Assembly: GCA_947501445.1 (NCBI GenBank)
Contig: CANMVS010000013.1
Location: 1-64,000, forward strand
Direction of reading: 5' to 3'
From: an uncultured Rhizobiaceae group bacterium
Lineage (GTDB): Bacteria; Pseudomonadota; Alphaproteobacteria; Rhizobiales; Rhizobiaceae
DNA length: 64,000 nt
Shown piece after piece: positions 56,406-64,000 of this stretch. Below the pieces are notes generated by a model. The model was not told the DNA's origin, did not search any database, and was given only the letters and a program-made list of their open reading frames with translations. Within the stretch, counting starts at the first letter, position 1. Every line of letters begins with the position of its first letter. The position numbers were made by a program, and so were the translations under genes.

Positions 56406-56747
56406 TCAGCACCCCTTTTCGGCACGGGTTCTCTGCACAGCCTGTTGCTCACCTTTGAGCCTTGCAACCTGCGGCGCTATATTGTCGCCGCTCAAGGTCG
56501 ACAAGGGCCAACCGGACAGGACGAAGCCCTCTTTTTCATTGTCATAGGCGCGCTGCTGTTGGAGTGAAGCTGTCGCCAGCTTGTCTTCTATCTGCTTTGC
56601 CTCGTTATCCAGCCATTCGCAGGATTTGTCTGCATAAACGGCATTGGATACCGGCGCAGGCGCAATGGATTGTGGAGATTTCGTGCAGCCGGCAAGTGCC
56701 AGCGTGCAGAAAAACACACCCCATCCGTATCTATGATCACGTCGCAT
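56406..56747 (-). CDS. Small putative lipoprotein
   Basis: A 113-residue protein with a lipoprotein signal peptide ending in the lipobox LALAGC (cysteine at about residue 21). The mature part is short and hydrophilic, with a helical, likely coiled-coil stretch (EWLDNEAKQIEDKLATASLQQQRAYDN) and a C-terminal GC. No family recognised. It probably sits in the inner or outer membrane facing the periplasm. Adjacent to the exported amidohydrolase. Confidence 0.65.
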   Translation of the reverse strand: MRRDHRYGWGVFFCTLALAGCTKSPQSIAPAPVSNAVYADKSCEWLDNEAKQIEDKLATASLQQQRAYDNEKEGFVLSGWPLSTLSGDNIAPQVARLKGEQQAVQRTRAEKGC

Positions 56748-56913
56748 CCAGATCTTCCACCCTACAAGCACTTTGTCTCATCCCATGCCCGCACAATGAA
56801 GATCCAAATTCCACAGATTACAATTGGCAGGCAATCGGGTTGCTCCATTGGCAGCTCCCGCCGCCAATACTAGGTGAATTGAATAATCTTGCAATAACAG
56901 GACTGAAAACTGT

Positions 56914-57402
56914 TCAGGGCATATCGAGCGTAAGTTTCCCCTGAAGGTAGGTGCTGCCACCCTTGTCTATCGCGTCAAGCCTGCGTCCGGCAAAAGCGCC
57001 AGATCCCTTGACGCCACGGTAGCGCCCGGTACCTGATATTTCGTCGAATTTCGCCGCAACCGCAACACCCTCTTCACCAACCTTTCGTGCACTTCCGGCG
57101 TAGCGGGCGGTAATTTGTGATCCATCCTGGAATGTCCATAGTGCATAACCGTGAAACGGACCCGATCCCTTTGTCAGATCAAACCAACCTTCATACTGGT
57201 GAACGGCAACATCATCATTGGGAAAAATGGCCAGTCCGCGAAAGGCTGCGATACCAACGATGTGGTCCTTGTTTTCCAGAACCGGCAGATTGTGCGACGT
57301 GCGCACATGCATCACCGCCTCATACTTGCGTTCGATGGTCTGCGCCGAAGAAACCTGGATCGCCATCAATACGAATAATACACTCATCAAAAGTCGCGTC
57401 AT
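56914..57402 (-). CDS. Exported protein, possibly allene-oxide-cyclase-like barrel
   Basis: A 162-residue protein with a signal peptide of about 20 residues (ending SSAQT). The mature part has a beta-barrel-like pattern, with GWFDLTKGSGPFHGYALWTFQDGSQITARYAGSAR and GTGRYRGVKGSGAFAGRRLD, reminiscent of the allene oxide cyclase/dirigent-like fold found in some bacterial exported proteins. No catalytic claim can be made. Secreted or periplasmic. Neighbours are also exported proteins of unknown role. Confidence 0.65.
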   Translation of the reverse strand: MTRLLMSVLFVLMAIQVSSAQTIERKYEAVMHVRTSHNLPVLENKDHIVGIAAFRGLAIFPNDDVAVHQYEGWFDLTKGSGPFHGYALWTFQDGSQITARYAGSARKVGEEGVAVAAKFDEISGTGRYRGVKGSGAFAGRRLDAIDKGGSTYLQGKLTLDMP

Positions 57403-57662
57403 CGATTATCCTTCTTTGGTGTGCCGCTGCCCGATATCTGTTGGTGCAAACAGCAGGGCCGAACGCCGTCAATTTCAGCCACGTTAACATGCTCACCACA
57501 TTTGTCGCCCTAAACAACAGGTCGCCTTGCTACAATATTTTGTGCTTTGACGGGGCTGGCTGTACACAGGCCCGTGCATGGATCGCTGCCCTGGAGCACC
57601 CTGACACAGCTGTAATATGATATGGATGTTACATCTGCTGATTCATCTACTGGGGGGAAGCA

Positions 57663-58388
57663 TTGTTCCTGGCACTGCGGTTTCTATTTCTTTTCATCGG
57701 CTGGCTCATGGTGTGCGCTACTGCCAATGGTCAAGGCACGCTCATCTATGAAGGGCCTGTGCCGATAAAACTCAGGAGCGGAACGGCAATATTGCCCGTG
57801 GCTGTTCTGGCGGAACCATCCGCAACGGCTGATGGTGAATTGTTGCTTCACGCCTATTCCAGCACCCGCGACATGCGCCCGATCCTGCATGAGCAATTAC
57901 AGATTGTCGCGCGTGAAAAAGCCAATGCCTGCGAATTGCGCGTGGCAGTACCAGAGGCGAATTTGGACATCCGTGAGGGCCTGATTGTGCTTACTGCCAT
58001 CATCCAGTCGGAATTCTGGGTTTGCACGTCATTTCTCAAAACCCGGCTCGGGAGCGATACAACCCGTGTCTCGGCAAGTGCCATACCGGGCGTTCGTGAT
58101 GGTCGGCTGTTTCTGGAACCGGGTTCCTTGCAGGTCGAGGGGATCGGCGAGTTGATTGCTGCCATCGGCGGCGAACAGGTGCTGCGGGATTTGTATCAAC
58201 AGGCGATTGACCGCTTCAATAACAATGCTGATATGACCCGGTTACCCGATGCGTTGGTTGAGGCCGGGTTTTCCTATCATTCAGTAGCGCTCGCCCCACA
58301 GGGCAGTGACCCTGCAACCGTGCGTGTTTCAATTGTTGGCCCCAATGATCTGATTAATCTGATTAGAATCATTGCCGGTCTGAATTGA
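57663..58388 (+). CDS. Exported hypothetical protein
   Basis: A 241-residue protein starting with a TTG at 57663 preceded by GGGGGAAG. The first 24 residues form a signal peptide (MFLALRFLFLFIGWLMVCATANGQ). The mature part has no recognised domain; it is mixed alpha/beta with a C-terminal PATVRVSIVGPNDLINLIRIIAGLN. It is read opposite to the RTX gene and the upstream exported gene. Probably periplasmic. Confidence 0.6.
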   Translation: MFLALRFLFLFIGWLMVCATANGQGTLIYEGPVPIKLRSGTAILPVAVLAEPSATADGELLLHAYSSTRDMRPILHEQLQIVAREKANACELRVAVPEANLDIREGLIVLTAIIQSEFWVCTSFLKTRLGSDTTRVSASAIPGVRDGRLFLEPGSLQVEGIGELIAAIGGEQVLRDLYQQAIDRFNNNADMTRLPDALVEAGFSYHSVALAPQGSDPATVRVSIVGPNDLINLIRIIAGLN

Positions 58389-58501
58389 GCACCGGCATAA
58401 GTTTCAAAGGTGCTGTTGCCGATGTTTAAGTTCGATATTGTGCCAAATTAGTAGTGGGTAACGACAGCGCTGTCGAATAGAGCGCTGCCGTATATACAAT
58501 G

Positions 58502-61456
58502 TCAGAATATGAAATCAGCTTCCACCAACTGGGTCACTCCGGTTAGCGTGGCGGTATTGCCAGAGATATCAAGCACCAGACTGCCCGACGCGAGACTTAC
58601 ATTGGCGTCGGCCTCGGTTACAAAACCATCCCCCGACGTATCCCAATCAGCAAATTGCGTGCCTGACGCAGACACGTCGATGAGATCATCACCACTGGTG
58701 AAATCGGTGACTGTATCATTGCCAAAGGCGCTGGAAAATATGAACGTATCACCGTTCAGGCCGCCAGTAAGCGTGTCATCATTGGAACCACCATCAAGTT
58801 CGTCCCAACCGTCACCGCCATCCAATACATCATTGCCTGAGCCACCATCCAGCTTGTCATCGCCGATGCCACCGGTAATGTTATCATCACCATTTTGTCC
58901 GAGCAGCTGGTCATTTCCAGCACGCCCGTCAATCGTGTCATCGCCACTGCGTCCCTCAACACGCTCATCGGCTGCGGACATCAATATGGTGTCTGCAAAG
59001 TTGGACCCACGAATGGATTCGATACCCACCAATGTGTCCTGATAGACGTTACCGTCCCAGTTGGTCGTGACATTTGCGCCAACCAGCTCCAGATCCGCTG
59101 TGATGCCGTCGGTTGCATTGCCCCGGTCATAACGGACCCGGTCCTGGCCCCCGGCGCCACCATCTATGTAATTATTGCCTGCACTGCCAATGAAACGCTC
59201 GGTGAAATTGTCGGCACCGAGGAAGGTATCATCACCCTGGCCACCAGCAAACTCCAGGCTGACCTGTGCTGTGATTGTATCCGTCCATGTCTGCAGCAAA
59301 TCATTGGTATTCACACCGATAATTGTGGCCTGCAAACCATTGGCATCAAATATCGCGCGCCCTCCTGTGCCCGCGCCCCCATAGGTTATTTCATATGGTA
59401 TCCCGAGTTGATCGTTTTCATAGGATATACGTCCGGTGGAATTGCCAAGAAAATTGATCGTATCACTGCCCATCATCGGCACGACATTTATCCATCCGTT
59501 TGCAGGAATATTGACCGTTATCTGGTCTCCCTGATTGAGCAGATTGGTGCCTCTGAACTCAAAACCATCGCTGGTGCCCGAAACAGCCAGATCGAGGTCC
59601 AGCAATGTGTCAGTGCCGTAGCCTGTCTTGGTAACTGTTGCGTCAACCGAGTTATTGATGATCCCGATTTCGGTAACATTGATATTGGCAACAATGCCCT
59701 GATCAAAGGCGAAGTAATTGCCATCCCAGCGCAAACTATAGTCAAGCGTTGAATAGTTTGCGAATGTATCGGAATAGTCGATCGTGTCATCACCTGATCC
59801 CTGCAGCACATAATCGCCACCACTCACCCGTATGACGTCGTCACCAGCACCTGCCAATATACTGTCTCTGCCCGTACCCAGCCCATCTATGGCTACCTCA
59901 TCATTACCGGCTGTGCCTTCATAGTGTTGACTTGGTGATGCATAGATTATTTTGCTGCCGGTGTAGTTGTCATTCAGGCTGATCCAGTCTGCCTCGGTCA
60001 TATTGTCGATCACCAGCCGCTGTGCGCCTATGGATGGAGAATAATTCAGGATCGCATCATTGTTTCCATCACCGTCGACATCCTGGGAGAAATCTGTGGT
60101 GACCTGGCTCATATCAGTTACCTGCGAGCGTGACAGGTCCAATATGTCAATACCCAGTTCAAAATCGAGAATTCTGTCCTCAAAGATATTTGACTGCATG
60201 AAAAAGCGATCTACGCCGGTACCGCCCCGCAGGACATAGGCACCATAGCTGAGCTGCAACAGATCATCACCAGCGCCGCCATCAAGAAAATTATCACCGC
60301 CGACGCCATAGAGCGCATCGTTACCATCGCCACCACGCAGTTCATTATTTTTGAAATTGCCGTAGATGGTGTCATTGCCATCGCCGCCTATGACATTTTC
60401 GAGGTTCACCAGAACGTCAACACCAATTTGCGTTGGATTGGCACTATCAAAGGCCAGTCCAACCTGCCGGTCGGTCGGTTGACCAAAACCGGCAAGCAGC
60501 GCCGCAACACTCACGCCATTGACCGTCTGACCGCCGCGATCAACTTCACGCATATCGATGGTCAAATCATTGATGGCTGTTGAAGATGAAAACTTGACGG
60601 TATCGGTGCCTGATCCACCGTCATAAAAGTCATTGCCCTGACCGCTGGCTGCGACGATTGTGTCATCGCCCTCACCGCCATCAACCTTGTCATTGCCATC
60701 GCCGCCGGTCAGCGTATCGCCGCCAGCACCGCCCTCCAGATTGTCGTCCCCGGCGCCACCGTCAATATTATCGTCACCGGCACCACCATCGATTGTGTCA
60801 TTGCCCTCATCCGCGGTCAGAATGTCATTGGCAGAGCCACCCTCCAGAGTCGCGTCGGCGTCACCCTGAAAAATGATGACCTGCGCTTCTTCGCTTTGGG
60901 AATCACCGGCACTGACAGGTCCATCTTCCTTGGACCCCGTCACAACCTCAACGTCGCCGATCACATCATCAATCTGGATTTCCAGATTTTCAACCGATGA
61001 AACCTTGAGTTTGGAACCGCCAAAATCAAAGGTGAAAAACTGCCAGCTTTTGGCGGTCAGGTTCCACTGCTCAAATGCCGCGATCTGATCAGTATAGAGC
61101 GCAACCTGCGCGGTCGACATGAGAAGGCGCAGTGTATCGCGACCACGACCACCCATATAGACATCACAGGTATCGGCATCATCCACGAGCTCGTGTATGA
61201 GAACATCATCGCCGCGACCACCAAAGACCAGATCGCTACCGAACCCGCCATTTACACTGTCGTCACCTTTGCCACCAAAGACCAGGTCATTGCCGTCTCC
61301 GGCGTTCACCTCATCATCACCGCGTCCGGCAAGAATAATGTCGTTCCCGGCACCTGTATTAACAGTGTCATTCCCACGGCCGGTCAGGACAAACTGATTG
61401 TCATCATCCGTATTGATTACGTCATCGTTCCTGCTGCCAAAATTAAACTCAGTCAT
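58502..61456 (-). CDS. Large RTX-repeat calcium-binding protein
   Basis: A 984-residue acidic protein with glycine-aspartate RTX nonapeptides (GGxGxDxxx) in three blocks: about residues 20-80, 200-285 and 850-925, plus scattered half-repeats. These bind calcium and form beta-roll structures after secretion. Between the blocks are beta-rich, repeat-free stretches with motifs such as TDFSQDVDGDGNNDAILNYSPS. No protease, lipase or adhesin domain is recognised. The C-terminus (ASLASGSLVLDISGNTATLTGVTQLVEADFIF) ends with hydrophobic residues, as in many type I secretion substrates. AAGGGGA precedes the ATG. No type I secretion genes are nearby, so export must rely on genes elsewhere. Confidence 0.85.
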   Translation of the reverse strand: MTEFNFGSRNDDVINTDDDNQFVLTGRGNDTVNTGAGNDIILAGRGDDEVNAGDGNDLVFGGKGDDSVNGGFGSDLVFGGRGDDVLIHELVDDADTCDVYMGGRGRDTLRLLMSTAQVALYTDQIAAFEQWNLTAKSWQFFTFDFGGSKLKVSSVENLEIQIDDVIGDVEVVTGSKEDGPVSAGDSQSEEAQVIIFQGDADATLEGGSANDILTADEGNDTIDGGAGDDNIDGGAGDDNLEGGAGGDTLTGGDGNDKVDGGEGDDTIVAASGQGNDFYDGGSGTDTVKFSSSTAINDLTIDMREVDRGGQTVNGVSVAALLAGFGQPTDRQVGLAFDSANPTQIGVDVLVNLENVIGGDGNDTIYGNFKNNELRGGDGNDALYGVGGDNFLDGGAGDDLLQLSYGAYVLRGGTGVDRFFMQSNIFEDRILDFELGIDILDLSRSQVTDMSQVTTDFSQDVDGDGNNDAILNYSPSIGAQRLVIDNMTEADWISLNDNYTGSKIIYASPSQHYEGTAGNDEVAIDGLGTGRDSILAGAGDDVIRVSGGDYVLQGSGDDTIDYSDTFANYSTLDYSLRWDGNYFAFDQGIVANINVTEIGIINNSVDATVTKTGYGTDTLLDLDLAVSGTSDGFEFRGTNLLNQGDQITVNIPANGWINVVPMMGSDTINFLGNSTGRISYENDQLGIPYEITYGGAGTGGRAIFDANGLQATIIGVNTNDLLQTWTDTITAQVSLEFAGGQGDDTFLGADNFTERFIGSAGNNYIDGGAGGQDRVRYDRGNATDGITADLELVGANVTTNWDGNVYQDTLVGIESIRGSNFADTILMSAADERVEGRSGDDTIDGRAGNDQLLGQNGDDNITGGIGDDKLDGGSGNDVLDGGDGWDELDGGSNDDTLTGGLNGDTFIFSSAFGNDTVTDFTSGDDLIDVSASGTQFADWDTSGDGFVTEADANVSLASGSLVLDISGNTATLTGVTQLVEADFIF

Positions 61457-61775
61457 GATTGGGTCCCCTTGAGAAAAATGACGGCAGGCAAACCCATCCC
61501 CGGGAGTTGCACGTGATATACCGCCACGATTGGAATTTGTTCAGGGTATGATGATTTTCAGTTTTCTTATGTGATGCGGTTCACACATCTATTTCTGGCC
61601 GACATTTGTTGACATCTACGGCCCTGATTTTCCATGGACGTTGCGATTGCAGTTGGCCGGGATGGACGGACATGGCTTTTGTCATCTGCACACAAAACAC
61701 GACCACTGTTTTTTTGTCACACTGATGCCATTGTGGTTAGTATGTATTGCACAACGATAAGCCGGAGCGATTCTG
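61457..61775. other. Divergent promoter region of the RTX and pentapeptide genes
   Basis: About 320 bases with no convincing gene. It contains AT-rich stretches, GGAGCGA before the gene at 61776 and AAGGGGA before the RTX start at 61456. No operator or RNA was recognised. Confidence 0.45.
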
Positions 61776-62483
61776 ATGTCTTTTTCCCGACTCACAGTAC
61801 TAACCAAATTCACCGCGCTGGTTGCTCTGGCAACATTTGCCAGCCCGGTTTCCATTGCCGTTGCGGGCTGTTCAGACGGCCCGGACAAAGATGTGAACTG
61901 GTCGGATTGCCGTAAAAGAAACCTGATCCTTCGCGGCAGCACATTAACAAATGCGGATTTGAGTGAAACAGATTTCACGTCAACGGATCTGCGCGATTCA
62001 AAGCTCGACGGCGCAAATTTTACCAAGGCGACCCTGTTGAAATCCTCCATGGATGGTTCAACGATGGTGGGCGCAAATCTCAGCAGGGCCATCGGTTACC
62101 GGACCCGGTTTCATGATACGGATCTGACGGATACGGATTTTGAAAAGGCCGAAATGCAACGTGCAAATTTCACGGGAGCCGCGGTGCGCCAGGTCAATTT
62201 TTCCAAAGCGGAACTCGGTCGGGCTCAATTTTCCGGTGCTGAAATCGTTGATGTCAATTTTGAATTCGCAAACCTGGCACGGGCTGATTTCCGCAGTGCC
62301 AATCTGTCCGGCAACATCAATATGGCATTCGCCTATCTGTTCCTCACACGTTTTGAAGGACAGGACCTGAGTTCGGTAACGGGCATTGATCAGGCACAAC
62401 TGGACCTAAGCTGTGGAGATGACGAAACAAAACTGCCTGCGGGTCTGTCGCCATCAGCAGCCTGGCCCTGTGAAGACGAATAA
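61776..62483 (+). CDS. Exported pentapeptide-repeat protein
   Basis: A 235-residue protein with a signal peptide of about 30 residues (MSFSRLTVLTKFTALVALATFASPVSIAVAG). The mature part is mainly pentapeptide repeats of the A(D/N)Lxx type, such as NADLSETDFTSTDLRDSKLDGANFTKATLLK and ADFRSANLSGNINMAF, over about residues 60-200; they form a right-handed four-sided helix. Cysteines in AGCSDGPDKDVNWSDC and DLSCGDDE could form disulfides. Periplasmic pentapeptide proteins are less common than cytosolic DNA-gyrase-protecting ones. Role unknown. Confidence 0.85.
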   Translation: MSFSRLTVLTKFTALVALATFASPVSIAVAGCSDGPDKDVNWSDCRKRNLILRGSTLTNADLSETDFTSTDLRDSKLDGANFTKATLLKSSMDGSTMVGANLSRAIGYRTRFHDTDLTDTDFEKAEMQRANFTGAAVRQVNFSKAELGRAQFSGAEIVDVNFEFANLARADFRSANLSGNINMAFAYLFLTRFEGQDLSSVTGIDQAQLDLSCGDDETKLPAGLSPSAAWPCEDE

Positions 62484-62518
62484 TAACACATGCCGGCACG
62501 GTAAAGTCAGTGGGCATG

Positions 62519-64000
62519 TCACACGAAGAGATCAACCTTTTCAAACCGGGTAACATCTATAATACCGACATCGGATATGCGCAGTTCGGGAATAACCACA
62601 AGTGCCAGCAGTGAGTGTTGCATATAGGCGTTATTGAGATTGCATCCGCACTGCTTCATGGCGTCCATCATGGCCTGCGCCTTGGCCGCAACAATATCGG
62701 ATGCCTCCACAGACATCAGACCGGCGATCGGCAGTTCCACCATGGCAATCTCCTTGCCATCCGCAATGACGACAATGCCACCGCCAACGTCGCCGAGGCG
62801 ATTGGCCGCCAATGCCATATCCTTTTTGCTGGTTCCCACAACGATCATGTGATGACTGTCATGGGCTACAGTAGAGGCCACGGCACAATTGATGTTGTAG
62901 CCAAACCCGGAAACGAAACCATTGACAACTTTACCTGTTCCACGATGGCGTTCGACAAGTGCGATCTGGCAGACATCTGCACCGACATCCATATTGACGA
63001 CACCATCCGAAACACCAAGCACGGCTTCGAGTGCCTTTGTCGGCGCCTGATTTTCGAGCACTCCAATCACACGAACCTGAACATCGGCTGCCCGGTCCGG
63101 CGCCGCAATATCAAAATCCCCGGCGGCCAGTGTACGACCCAGATTAACCGTTCCCTTGGCAAATTCGGGGTAGTTGAAATGCGGCAATTCGATCTCAAGC
63201 AGGCCATCATTGGCAACAATTGCACCACGGGCGATAACCGTTTCAATTGGCAGAGATACGATATCGGATGTCAGGATCATGTCGGCGCTGCGCCCCGGAC
63301 TGATGGAACCAATGTCACGTTCCATGCCAAAATGCTGCGCCGTATTGACAGTGGCCATCTGAATGGCAGTGATTGGTTTGAGGCCATGGGCAATCGCGTG
63401 GCGCACAACCCGGTTCATGTGACCATCGTTGACCAGTGTGCCGGAGTGGCTGTCGTCGGTGCACAGGATGAAATTGCGTGAATCCAACCCATCCTCTGTG
63501 ATGGCCTTGACCTGTGGGGCAACATCATACCAGGCAGAACCGAGACGCAGCATTGCGCGCATGCCCTGGCGGACCCGCGCAATGGCATCTTCCTTGCGGG
63601 TACCCTCATGATCATCGGCCGGTCCGCCCGCGACATAACCATGAAAAGGTCTTCCCAGGTCCGGTGAGGCATAATGACCACCGACGGTTTTGCCAGCCCT
63701 TTGCGTGGCGGCAATCTCACCCAGCATCTTTTCGTCATTGGCGGTAACACCGGGGAAATTCATCATCTCGCCAAGGCCGCATATATTGGGCCAATGCAGC
63801 GCCTGCTTTATGTCATCCACATCAAGTTCGGCACCAGCATTTTCCAGACCCGGCGCTGATGGTACGCAGCTTGGCATCTGCACCTGAACATTGATTGGCA
63901 ATGTCGTGGCCTCGTCATGCATGAGCTTTACACCGGGCATGCCAAGCACGTTGGCGATTTCGTGCGGATCAATGAACATTGATGTCGTACCGTGGGGCAT
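62519..64000 (-). CDS. ade: Adenine deaminase (5' end outside the window)
   Basis: 493 residues of a longer protein; the start lies beyond the window edge. The first visible segment, MPHGTTSMFIDPHEIANVLGMPGVKLM, corresponds to the family's PHGTT..DPHEIANV motif, so about 100 residues are missing. FILCTDDSHSGTLVNDGHMNRVVRHAIAHGLKPITAIQMATVNTA and ISPGRSADMILTSD are typical of adenine deaminase of the amidohydrolase superfamily, which converts adenine to hypoxanthine in purine salvage. The C-terminal domain GDVGGGIVVIADGKEIAMVELPIAGLMS matches as well. Confidence 0.92.
   Translation of the reverse strand: MPHGTTSMFIDPHEIANVLGMPGVKLMHDEATTLPINVQVQMPSCVPSAPGLENAGAELDVDDIKQALHWPNICGLGEMMNFPGVTANDEKMLGEIAATQRAGKTVGGHYASPDLGRPFHGYVAGGPADDHEGTRKEDAIARVRQGMRAMLRLGSAWYDVAPQVKAITEDGLDSRNFILCTDDSHSGTLVNDGHMNRVVRHAIAHGLKPITAIQMATVNTAQHFGMERDIGSISPGRSADMILTSDIVSLPIETVIARGAIVANDGLLEIELPHFNYPEFAKGTVNLGRTLAAGDFDIAAPDRAADVQVRVIGVLENQAPTKALEAVLGVSDGVVNMDVGADVCQIALVERHRGTGKVVNGFVSGFGYNINCAVASTVAHDSHHMIVVGTSKKDMALAANRLGDVGGGIVVIADGKEIAMVELPIAGLMSVEASDIVAAKAQAMMDAMKQCGCNLNNAYMQHSLLALVVIPELRISDVGIIDVTRFEKVDLFV

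Noticed and set aside
58895-59752. 285-codon plus-strand frame opposite the RTX gene
   Set aside because: Composition follows the RTX repeats on the other strand; no recognisable protein.
60658-60876. Pro/His-rich short frames and apparent direct repeats on the plus strand that could suggest a CRISPR-like array
   Set aside because: The repetition is the nonapeptide coding pattern of the RTX gene; there are no identical repeats with unique spacers.

Overview
The window looks like a chromosome segment from a marine alphaproteobacterium, most likely of the Hyphomicrobiales (rhizobial order). This is inferred from several things. The block rpsA-cmk-aroA (minus strand), the TIGR02300/FYDLN gene and a tRNA-Ala have the order seen in that group. 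AroA resembles the long class II Agrobacterium-type EPSP synthase. There are also a DUF6665-like gene, an oxyR/katG divergon, a TRAP transporter and a DMSP-lyase-type cupin. No species can be named from sequence reading alone.

Region 1 (about 0.3-16.8 kb) is accessory and rich in mobile elements. It holds an SRPBCC/WYL-regulator pair, a complete-looking IS1182-type element (1.73-3.42 kb), and a 658-bp internally deleted IS30 derivative with both inverted repeats (3.46-4.12 kb). Next comes a five-gene minus-strand cluster (OsmC-like, DUF1127, flavin monooxygenase, cysteine synthase-glutaredoxin fusion, GNAT) opposite a GlxA-type AraC regulator, then an alpha/beta hydrolase and an IS110 pseudogene. 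A probable DMSP lyase lies between IS remnants, beside a broken nitroreductase and a truncated second IS1182 copy in the same orientation as the first. The region ends with an Old Yellow Enzyme gene and its ArsR regulator, which share a palindromic operator-like motif.

Region 2 (16.9-30.5 kb) is ordinary chromosome with small regulators and stress genes: MYG1-like protein, Crp/Fnr regulator, AT-rich orphans, RDD protein, LacI, DUF2855, LysR, an HxlR regulator divergent from a GST-DUF899-DUF2182 operon, and an AspT/YidE-family transporter. Region 3 (30.5-38.3 kb) is the housekeeping block plus an AGCS symporter and MarC. Region 4 (38.6-50.8 kb) holds a YtrA-like GntR regulator with its ABC exporter, a TIM-barrel glycosidase-like gene, oxyR-katG, a Tat-exported intradiol-dioxygenase-like protein paired with a ferric-reductase-like heme membrane protein, and a maleate-isomerase-like enzyme followed by a complete DctPQM TRAP transporter. 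Region 5 (50.8-64 kb) has small enzymes, TrmO, an AraC/GyrI regulator, several exported or membrane proteins of unknown function, an amidohydrolase, a 984-residue RTX-repeat protein, a pentapeptide-repeat protein and a partial adenine deaminase that runs off the window.

From 17.8 to 51.8 kb there are six copies or half-copies of a dispersed intergenic repeat made of two hairpin modules, mostly at gene 3' ends. None was noticed in region 1, which fits that region being a later arrival. The most interesting leads are the Tat-protein/heme-membrane pair, the sulfur/thiol-type cluster at 4.2-9.9 kb, the DMSP lyase candidate with all expected active-site residues, and the two-module repeat family.
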